Of a stretch of DNA of 64,000 bases, positions 47,830 to 57,300 are shown one piece after another. Within the stretch, counting starts at the first letter, position 1; every line of letters begins with the position of its first letter. A program made the translations under genes and the position numbers. Location: the NCBI GenBank assembly GCA_914767715.1, contig OU612067.1, positions 19,659,001 to 19,723,000 of the forward strand, given 5' to 3'. Origin of the DNA: Membranipora membranacea (lineage: Eukaryota > Bryozoa > Gymnolaemata > Cheilostomatida > Membraniporidae). The notes beneath the pieces are model-generated. The model ran no database searches. It had not been told where the DNA came from and saw nothing but the letters and a program-made list of their open reading frames with translations.

Positions 47830-48935
47830 CTAGGTATTGTTGCACAAATGTCTGCAAACCTCTCTGCATCCAATACTACCTCCAACAATGCAGTGATTCG
47901 CCTTCATTCGCTGACATGAGTAGAATTGCCTGTACTTATTAAAGTATCTTTGCACAGGAACCTGCAAGCCTTCGGGCATCCATATACACCTCCAGCGATA
48001 CACTAGCTGTCCTGAGTATTGTCCGTTCTTTTTGCAGTTGCTTTCTTGGCTGACTGGATCTCCTACCTGTAAGAGTAACATGAATGGATAAGAGCTTTGT
48101 CATAGCCCTAAAGCCCATTATGTACTTACAGTAGTGAGGTCAGTCACATTGGATGCTGCTCTTTTTCCAATAACGTGCATCTATAAGACAAAATAACCAA
48201 ACCAGTTTATGTAAGTGATATCCAATCAGGGGGTCTTTCAATTAGAAAGAGTGATCCTTTACTAAAGCAAGTTATCACTATCACATCGCTTAAAATTATC
48301 ACTCACTTGGTGTTTCAATTAGAGAAAATCGCTCCCAAATCGCTCACTCAGAATGTATATAGTTCCATCAAGTGACTGAGCGATCTGAAAGCGAGACCTC
48401 TAGCAGGTATCGCTCACTCACTGAGTGAGCGATAAGATTGCGATTTTGGCTGTTTCTAATTGAAAGACCCCCCTGGTGGAAAAGTAATTCGCTAGACATG
48501 TGGTTCTAGATTTACGGCAAAAATGGTTTCAAACAAGCAATGATTCTATTGTCTATAGGGTGAGGTGTATTGCCTTGGCTAATCATCAATATTTTGACAT
48601 AACTGTATTTGGGAAGTTGGCTTGTCACCACTCAAAGCTGTCCACACACAGAAATCTGTAAATCTACAAAACGTATGTGAATTAGGTGTCAACGTCTTTG
48701 AAAAGAATCTTATGGTCTAAACACGCTGATAGCAGTTGCAACATCAGCTGGTCCTCAGAGTTGACTCCTTACTACAGAACTGCCATGCATTCAAGATCAG
48801 CGAGCAGATTAGTAGAACAGACAGCACCAAAGTTGTAACTTTCAAACAGTAGCTTTGTTTAGTTTTGTTGTTCTCACTAGCTAGCTCCTTGTACATGTCT
48901 TCTGTTTTAATACCAGCTGAATCTGACTCATACAT
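47830..48935 (-). pseudogene. Small type II membrane protein, copy B (probably decaying)
   Basis: Homologous to copy A exon by exon. Exon 1, 48744-48935 (ATG at 48935): cytosolic tail with EDMYKELASEN, then CLKVTTLVLSVLLICSLILN as membrane helix, WQFC. Where copy A has its donor (cag/gtaaga), copy B reads caccag-type sequence without GT, and the frame meets TGA. The nearest GT (tgta/gtaagg) gives phase 1, incompatible with exon 2 (48130-48180, phase 0, MHVIGKRAAS). Exon 3 (47830-48066, stop TAG) keeps VGDPVSQ-x-x-NCKKNGQ but contains a duplicated segment, read out of frame in its first half and in frame in the second (GCREVCRHLC). Alternatively exon 1 alone makes a 60-residue membrane microprotein. 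Confidence 0.55.
48227..48475. repeat. MITE inserted in copy B intron 1
   Basis: 249 bp with terminal inverted repeats (c)aggggggtctttcaatt-type at both ends: left gggggtctttcaattagaaa, right tttctaattgaaagaccccc. Inner atcgctcactcactgagtgagcgat palindrome. The paralogous intron of copy A has the uninterrupted site (atcag-gtggaag), showing the insertion came after duplication. A degenerate relative seems to lie at about 54060-54240. Confidence 0.75.
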
Positions 48936-48984
48936 GTCTGAGATAGTTATACTGATACCCACAACATTCTTAATAAATAGTGAT

Positions 48985-49030
48985 TACCAGGCAGACGCTC
49001 TACACACTGAGCTATTCAGCCTGGCTTGCA
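48985..49030 (-). repeat. tRNA-like SINE fragment (A-box part)
   Basis: The minus strand reads gaatagctcagtgtgtagagc, an A-box/D-arm with the start of a tRNA-like head; no B box follows in the proper position. Confidence 0.45.
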
Positions 49031-49624
49031 CACAGTAATCACGGATTTTGATTTATGGATATCCGTGGTCCGTGATTGCTAATATAGGCCACTGGCTGGG
49101 ATGATAGGTTTTGGTTTTGGTTATCACATGATGCTGGTGGTGGGTATTGTTTAGAAAGTTTTGAGAAGTAATTATAATATAATTGAATGGATACATAATA
49201 TGAGGGCAAGTGAACGACATAGTTGTGGTGATGAGTGCAAAGAGAAATAAATATAAATTGAGCCGCAAACAGAGAGGGACTGATCGGTCACAGTCAGACT
49301 CAGAGAGAGAGCTTGGCAGAATCACCACGCAGCGTTATACTTAAAGAAGGCAGATTCGTTTGACTCTACATTGTGATCTCATATTACGTAATGTATTACA
49401 ATAACAGATAAACTAATTAAACAATAAGAAAAACTATTTAAATCTATACATGCTCGGTGAAGTTTATTTAGCTTGAGTTAGTTGAGAATCCCAGGCGTTT
49501 TGCCCCAACAGTGCACATCAGTTAGAACCCTATACTATCAAGGAAACAAATTGATAGTTATAATTTTTCTTTCAAGGTTCATCAGAGATTATCAGTTAGA
49601 CATAGTTCTTGGCAGAATAAGCAG

Positions 49625-49860
49625 GTTAGAACTTATGTGCGCTCACGCGGGCGCGGCTGATTTCGAATCATAAAGTCCTGGGTTTGAGACCCACCAAGTG
49701 CACTGTTTGTCTAGTACTACCTGATTTGGCTGTCGCGGCCAATTCACCCTAGCCAACCTGGATCAATTAATGAGTTATTAGTTTGCCATGTTGCTGGTAC
49801 CTACGGAAATATGAAGTTAGCGATCATTCTCGAAAACAAAAAAACAGATAAAAAGCTTTT
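49625..49860 (+). repeat. tRNA-derived SINE
   Basis: A B-box-like cctgggtttgagaccc near 49720-49733 minus a few tens of bases (49678-49693), then the body with aattcaccctagccaacct, the same core as the SINE at 2640. The A box is degenerate. It ends in an A-rich stretch (aaaacaaaaaaacag). Confidence 0.55.
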
Positions 49861-50003
49861 TACAGGCTTGCAGCTCCTATCATGTCTGGACAAGATAGTA
49901 GGCTTTGGGGATCAATGAGGTCATTCTTCACGAAGGATATACTCCCATTTTCTCTCACTCATTTATGGCATGACATAGCCTGCCGACGAGATGGCCTAGC
50001 AAT

Positions 50004-50089
50004 TACATGACACACATTCATACACATCTTGACAGTGCCTCAAAAATACATGACACACACTCATGTACATCTTGACAGTGCCTCACAAA
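50004..50089. repeat. Tandem duplication, 2 x 43 bp
   Basis: The unit beginning tacatgacacacat and ending gtgcctcaaaaa is repeated once head to tail with four or so differences. Confidence 0.75.
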
Positions 50090-50663
50090 TAATCATTTCA
50101 TGATTGTCAAAATTCTCCATATCCATTGCATTGCAAATTGTGAATTATAAAAGAATGCTCCTTACCAGCTTTATGGCTATGACATGTCCAGATGCCAGTG
50201 TCATAGAAACTTGATTTCATCTCCAAACGTTTTATTGTAATAAAGAGTTAGAGAGAAGGAGGTTATACTAAACTAAGTCTTAAACTTGTTGTCATAAACG
50301 GCAGGTATCTGGCAGGCATCTATCCAAATCATTGGTGTTAAATGGAAGAAGAAGTCAAGAGTTTCCATACATTGGCCATAAAAACATCAATTTTTAATGT
50401 ACTTTTATTTGTATTTATAAAGAAAACTATCGAATTTTTTACAAAACATAAGCTATGATTTCATATTAGACTGATGAGTAAGAGCTGCCCAATCTTTTGG
50501 AGATAGCAATTAAATGTTTTAATATTCAAGCGAAAATATTCGGAACAACTAATAAAGGTAACTTAGTCAGCAGTGTCCGATATTCCTAAAACAAGATTAC
50601 ATGTTTTTATGGAAAAAAATGACCACTCAACTACATTGAATTCTTTGTAACACTTCTGAGCAT

Positions 50664-52115
50664 TTATTGCAAGCTAGGATCGTTGCACACGGGCCTGCAA
50701 ACAGTTGGGCATCCAAAACCACCTCCAACACCTTGTGGACTTTCCACTGGCTGCTCCGAGTCTTGTCCGTTCTTCCTACAGTTACATACTTGGCTGACTG
50801 GAAGTCCTACCTGTAAAAGTAACAGAGATGGATAGCAACTTTCTCATAGCCCTGAAGCCTATCGGTCATGAAATGGTTATGTTTATAATACATAAACGAA
50901 GCGGTTTATATTTCCCCATCTTGTGGTTGGTCCCTGACAGATTTTAACTTTTGAACGAATTCATAACTCAAATAAAGTCCCAAGTTAATTTTAAGATTTT
51001 TATTGCAATAACACTGAGTACTGAGTATGTGAGATCTCAAGTTCTCACAGCTCAGGCTCAGCAGATTTCAGAGAGAGAGAGAGAGAATAAAGACAAGGAG
51101 ATGACAACGAGTGATAACAGACAGCGTCAACCACTTCAAATCAGAGACCAATCTCAGTTTTATCTTTTGACGAAATCTGTTGTGTATTAGGCGTAATTAA
51201 ATTACTGTCAGCTATCAAACATCCCATCTCCACTGCCACAAGAATCATTAAGTTCAGGAGATTTAGACGGCTATAAGGGAATTAGTCTTGTTTAAACCTG
51301 GCAAGTAAGCCAGCTAGAGAGACGATAAACAGGAAACTTTTGCTTAGTTTTCAGCAAGGCTAGCGGAGAGTCAGGCAATTTCCCCTTTTAAGCTTGTAAA
51401 CTGTTCGTTAGAAGTGTTAGAGGTCTGAATCTTTAAACTTATGTACTTAAAACTTATGTACTTACAGCGATGAGGTCAGAAAAATCTGACAATGCTCTTT
51501 TTCTAATAACTTGCTTCTATAAGAGAAAATAAACAAACCAGTTCAGTAAGTGATATGTAATCAGGTGGAAGAGGAACTTGCTAGACATATTATGGATCTG
51601 TATTTACTGCCGAAATTTTAAGCCTGACAAATGGTTTTGAACAACGGGTATTGCATTGGCTGATCTTTCAATATTTTGACATGACTGCATATTGTAACAA
51701 AGGACCAAACATGGGTTTCCAACATGTATGCGCAGAGATTTAAACTTCTTAGAAAAGAAAGTTTATGTTGTCTAAACACACAGATAGCGGCTTTAACCTC
51801 AGTTTTCTTTTATTACACATCGATTCTCTGTGGATAATATTTGTCTACAATGACAACAATGCAAGTATCTTTTGACTGTATGTCTTGTGATAGATATGCA
51901 TCGATGGAAGTAGTTCTTACCTGTGTTGTCTTAGTTACAGATGACTCATCACTACAGAACTGATATACATTCAAAGTCAGCGAGAAAACTAGAAGAACAG
52001 ACAGCACCAAAGTTGTAACCTTCAAACAGCACCTTCCTCTAGTGTTCTTATTCTCACAAGCTAGCTCATTATACACGTCCGAAGTTTTGTTAGCAGCTGA
52101 ATAAGGCTCATACAT
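50664..52115 (-). CDS. Small type II membrane protein with Cys-rich ectodomain, copy A
   Basis: Three exons: 51921-52115 (ATG at 52115), 51466-51516 and 50664-50810 (stop TAA), all joined in phase 0 with good sites (cag/gtaaga, ttatag, gct/gtaagt, tttacag); 130 residues. The short N-terminal tail carries DMYEPY-type and SDVYNEL tyrosine motifs and basic residues (RGRCC) just before a membrane helix (LKVTTLVLSVLLVFSLTLN), which predicts N-in, C-out. The ectodomain has a dibasic RKR in exon 2 and a Cys cluster in exon 3 (VCNCRKNGQ; GFGCPTVCRPVC). YNEL fits a YxxPhi sorting signal, and an acidic-YxxL resembles a hemITAM; both are inference. I recognise no family. Flanking DNA is duplicated around copy B, so the pair arose by segmental duplication. 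AATAAA overlaps the stop codon. Confidence 0.62.
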
Positions 52116-52140
52116 GTCTGAGGTAGTTCTCCTGATGCCT

Positions 52141-53246
52141 TAGAGGGCGAGAGGCCTTCACTTATGCTGTCGAGAGTGAGCGAGTTTAGCTAATGTTGCT
52201 GTGTTGTTAGTGCGCTGATGAGTGCTGTTGAATCTAATACAGCTCCATGGTTATATGTAAACCTACTACCATCATGTTTTCTATAGTTTCAAATAATATC
52301 TATATCTTGGGTCAAAACACTCTTCATAGATAAGTAATCAGCGGGTAGCCTTACCCAATTAACTTTTAAAATTGTGTTGATATGATGCTTAAATTCCCAA
52401 ACCAGATATGAAAAACCACTGGTCCCCCCCCCCCCCCTCTAAAAACAGCAAGGGCACTTATGCTAAGCGTAAACAGAATCGCCCAGGAAGTATCCGAAGG
52501 GGGAAAAATGAGGATATATTTTCCCTGTTATCTAAGTATCATGAGTCATAAAATTATTGTCACCGGTTAAATATGCTGGTAAATACAAAATATTGACATA
52601 ATCATGGCAGGTTATCAGGCTCTCTATGACTCAAGTGGGTAGTTAGAATGATGTTTTGTAAGCTGTGCGTGAAAATACTGTGTGATTATCACAAAAAATT
52701 GGAAATTGAAAGGTGGTTGTTTGTTTCTTTGCAAGAATGTCAAGTTTCTTCAAGTAGCCCTAAAACAAGAGTATTTCATGATCCTATCAAGAAAACAACC
52801 AAATATTTATACTCGTTGGAGTAAGACTGATCAGAGAGTATATCAGTTCAAGAGATCTCCGCTGTATTGGCAGGGTGACAAAAATGAAAACTGCGCTCAC
52901 AGGAATATAATACAAATACACATATCAGTGCATAAAACAACATTCGGCCGCTCGTTCCAATTGCCCTGAACACATCCATAGTGTTAAATAGGGAGGCAGT
53001 GGTGGGTTTAATAAGCTGAGGAGAGGGAGTTGAGGGTAAGATTCAGAGTAGTGAATAGATAGGCGGCTAATGAGTTTGACCCATCCTTTATTCTGGGAGA
53101 TGGCCCATTAAGTTTATCAGTTAGCTTTTCAATGTCAGGCCCTGTTTATGACAAAACAGAGGGTGGGCTTCCGCTATAGAGGGACGCAAGTTGCCCGAAG
53201 TCCTCGTACTAAGAGTGTGATACATCCTAGAAAACTATAATGCATC
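52141..53246. other. Spacer with no supported gene
   Basis: Contains 52500-52635, which is similar to 47087-47215 (ttttccctgttatctaagtat shared), and a run of 15 C at about 52423-52437. ORFs here are not convincing. Confidence 0.4.
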
Positions 53247-53460
53247 CTAGAGGTGATGCCATGGTGGACCTCCTGATCGTGAGTGTGCAGCAGTCTGCCA
53301 GAAACTGAAACAGGCACTAATCAGCCATTGGCAGTGACACTTTGATCTTAGCCAATAGGCCGAGAAGCTATTCAATGCCAGGTGATTGGTGTTACAGTTG
53401 TCGTAGGTCCGAGTGACCTTCTGTTCCATCCTTGGGTGTACCCAATTCATGTGTGAGACG
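53247..53460 (-). repeat. Composite repeat with U2 snRNA-like segment
   Basis: On the minus strand 53371-53336 reads atagcttctcggcc-t-attggctaagatc-aaagtgt, nearly the first 32 bases of U2 snRNA (one substitution in the Sm-distal loop and one inserted A in the part I can align). After that the match ends: the branch-point-recognition sequence (gtagta) is not preserved. Directly upstream is caccaatcacctggca, a block also found in the tRNA-like fragment at 44414-44515. So this is not a functional U2 gene but a retro-pseudogene or a SINE built from snRNA and tRNA pieces. Confidence 0.45.
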
Positions 53461-54359
53461 GCGTGATCCTTTTATTATCACAGGTTGTTAGCTCTTTCCC
53501 AGGCTGTCCAAACTTGTATGTTTTTATATCTGTGGTCTTAGAGATAGGAGATCAATAGGATTTGCCAGGTGAAACTGTTTACTCAATCTATCAAAATAAG
53601 TCCCATGGTCCTAAAATATCATAGTGCACTGAGGGTTTAGATTGTATGTACCTTGCAGCATGATAGCGCTATCAGCTGTGAAAAACTCACATGGTTTAAA
53701 CTAAAAGCCACTAGCAATTCATGATTAGGATGCATAGATTTATATGTAACTGCAATGAACCGCAGTCACATTACACCGCAAAGCAGATTTCTGCCCTCAT
53801 TTGTCATGTTATCACAAGCTGGGTATTCAGGCACCTCAGTTAGTTTTTGCCACTGGCAAACTTACCATTTGCCAGCGTTACATCAGTTTATGATGTCAAT
53901 ATTGAGTCTTCCTTTCTCCTCCAAGCATTTCTCCCATTTATTTTTCATGATTAGCTGGATGTTGCTCACAGTTGTATTCCTTCAAAAAATCAATAGTAGC
54001 CACTGTATATCGATCAACTGTCAGCTGAAATAACCTACCGAAGGGAACAATACAGTGATACAGCGGTCTCTCGATAAGAAACAGCCAAAATCGCTATTAG
54101 CTATTTGGTGAGACCTGGGATTAATATATGCTGAGTGAGAAATTTGGGAACGTATTTGTCTAATTGAAAGACAAGCAAGCGATAATTTTGAGCGATAATT
54201 CGCTTTAAAAAGCATTGCTTATTCTTATTTTTAGAAGACCCCAAAGAGATTAATACTAAGCTTTAGAATTATCAGAAAGCTATGTAGTTTTATCAACCAG
54301 GGTAATAGAAAGAATTGACTTTAGAAATTAGTACACTCAAAACCAATATATTTGACAAG
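53461..54359. other. No supported gene; degenerate MITE-related sequence
   Basis: Around 54060-54240 the sequence shares gataagaaacagccaaaatcgct, gagtgagaaatttggga and taattgaaagac with the MITE at 48227-48475, so it is probably an old copy. Further exons of the minus-strand gene starting at 62487 might also lie here. Confidence 0.4.
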
Positions 54360-57300
54360 CTACCTGAAATGGTACAGCTGAGATTCGTCGATGGAAACAT
54401 CCTCAGGTCCGTCAAAGAAAATAAGCGCTCCGTCCTCTTCTACATCAAACCAGTGACCAGGTCCGGGCAGGAGGAAATCTGCGATGTGCCTCAGGGTAGC
54501 TAGTGTTGCAGACTGAAGTAAAATGTTCTAATGAAATGAATTTCCACTTCATTTTTTGATACTTTTTATTGGCAACTATAATCATTTCTATTCGAAATTT
54601 TGCCAAAATATTAAGGGAGAATATAGAAACTTGCTTCTTATCAGATATGTAAACTTCTCATTGGCTTTCCATTAATATTATCATATCCTCTTGGCAGTTT
54701 TTATCACTTTTGTGCTGTTTTCAATTATTATATTATGTAAGATTGCTCACTCCATTTTTGTGCATGAAATCTTTTGTCAGTATTGTTCTACCAGACGGTG
54801 TGAGATGTGCAGCTGATAGGGAAACTGCAGACCTCTCTATTCTGGTGTGCTGTCTGAGGAACCTCTGGCTCGCCCTGGTGACGCTCTCATCTGAGATGAA
54901 GTGGGTTCTGATTATGATATTTTCAGTGACGTTTTTGGCATGCATGTTGCTAGTGATAGACATTTGCCTGAAAGTATACATTGATGTGTGGTACCAAAAC
55001 ATTTTTCTGTAATAGATAGGTTAGTCCATTTAAGCTCCATTTTCCTTTGCTGCCTGTGCTAAAGATTACCTGAATGGAGAGGACAACTCCAAGAATGAGA
55101 TCGAACTTGTGCTCAGAAAACTGTCTATTTTTAGTGAAATAGGAATAGATCACATTCATCATAGATGTTTTGCCTTTCTTGGGACGCAATAGAGAGGACA
55201 AGAAATTTTACCCCTTCTGCATTCAAGCACTATATTCAAACCTTTACTTGTGTGAACTTGGAAGTAAATACCACCTACTTGAGTTCATGGAATATCCGCT
55301 CTGAGGTTTCTGTCACAATAGAGCGTAGTGATATAATCCTATAGAGTTGTGGCATGTGGCACATGATGGAGTGATAAGGTGCGCCAAACATGGCTCTCGG
55401 ACTTTTCTGTTTTGGGTAGGCAAATATTTCTGTGTAAAGAACAGCAAACACTAGAGCATTAAGGTGGAATCGTAAAGCATCTCTGCTGGTGCGATCTTCC
55501 TGGGTCTGATAGGCCAGTCTCATAAGCTCCGTTAGTGCCCTGACCATACGTGAGACTTTCCTCATCTGTCTAAAAGCACCAATATAAGATCGTCACAATA
55601 AGTTCATTATTTGTTTTTGGGTAATGGAAATTATCACCCAATGACGATAGGTGGCCTATAGTGGATTCCCATCTTTCACTAGTGATAATAATGTATTTGC
55701 AGGTAAATACTTTTTCTCTCAACGGTTAGTTTGACTTATTTGGGTAAAATGTTAGCTAGTACTTATTTTGGCTAGCTAGGGTGGGAGCTGATTAGAGTAA
55801 ATAGGGTGAGCCAATGTATTTTTTGTCTTTTTTTCAGAGAGAGAATCACAAATTCATTGATTTGAAGGTACTTGCAATCCGGCTTAGCCATTGTCTGTAT
55901 TTGTGTACTTGTCAGCTAGGGTAGATGGTAATTTGCCCACTACAACAGCTAAACCAGGTGGTTAACTCAAGTGATCCCGCTGAGAATCGAACTCAGGACC
56001 TAGTCTGCCGCTCTATCCATTGAGCTGCCCCTGACTGTTAGGTAGGAATAAATCTCAGTAATTCAAGCATCTACGGAATAGTGCACATTTCCTCTTACAA
56101 TTGCTTTACTCCTCTAGAGTATAAAGGAGATCATGTCCCTCTGATCATAACCTATATCACTAAAATTCTCACCACACTGCTTGCACCTGTACATGTATAT
56201 GAAGCTCAAAACCACAGATCTGTTGAACAATTATCCTATACCTCATCATCTCCCTTACCTATCTTGTTGGTAGATTATGTTCTCTAGAAGCAGAGCCAGA
56301 TTGACTAGATACTGCCTCACGTCAGTACCTCTGATATTTCTACGCTCACCGATACATGTTGTACAGAACTCAGAAACCTTAGATTTTAGCTTTAGATTCT
56401 GGACTTGATGAGGTAGCTCCTCCATAAGATTTTGGATAACGTTTTTAAAGTCGTGCAGCGGATCACAGTGCACCACCTCATAATTCTGCAGTCCTAGCTG
56501 CTCAAGCGAATGTCCTTGCGTACACAGGGCTGGAAGTCTATGTACACCTGGCAAAAAAACATTGATTGATTGTACCGATAAATAAAAACATGTTAAGCTC
56601 TTTGATATACACAGATGTTTGCTTCAGCCCATGAAGTAATTATTCTATCTGCAACATAAGGCCTACAATGCAAACCTTGATGTTATTACCTTTCATAGTA
56701 CTGTTCAGCATTTCTTTGAGAGGGGCTGCATATTCATCACCTCTCCTTTTTACTCCTAGATTGTCTAGCTGTTGCTGCACAGCTTCTTTCTGTAAGTTAA
56801 AGCGACAGTCCTATTAGAAAAGTGGACATATTACCCCAGTAACTCGAATATTGTGAGTTTATAGGGCAAATCAAATTAATAGAAAAATGATCATTGTGGG
56901 AAATAGCATTTTAGTTCTTTTTAAACATTTTAGAAAAGATCATAGTGGATCATAGTGGTCAGGGGGAGGCAATAAATCACTATGATCCCAATTTCCAGAC
57001 TTGGCAGCAGTTTTACTGCAACTAGGTTCTCAGGCTATTTCATTTCATATGCCCTAATGATTTTTCAGCCTGAGATCTTTAAAACCATACCAAACATGGC
57101 CTAGTAGGACTGTCACTTTAAAGTGAAATGATTGCTCTGTCACAAAATGACGATTACACAGTCTACACTGTACAGGTAATATTTACTGATTACGTAAGCG
57201 AACTAACATGCATGGAACAAGCGTGGTTAAGACTTACTTTCATTTTGTCTGGGTACACTCCTGCCTGTGGGTCGGACATCTTGCAGATCAGAGTAATACG

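Larger units (their letters stand above)
49031..50320. other. Spacer between small-gene copies A and B
   Basis: No gene seen. Contains the SINE at 49625-49860 and a 43-bp tandem duplication at 50004-50089. Short ORFs here lack any support. Confidence 0.4.

Noticed and set aside
55021-55140. Extra exon between 55279 and 54967 of the 12-exon gene
   Set aside because: A candidate with acceptor aaaatag and donor gtaatc exists, but direct splicing from 55279 to 54967 gives a natural continuation (FHELKQMSITSN) and the extra exon adds nothing recognisable.
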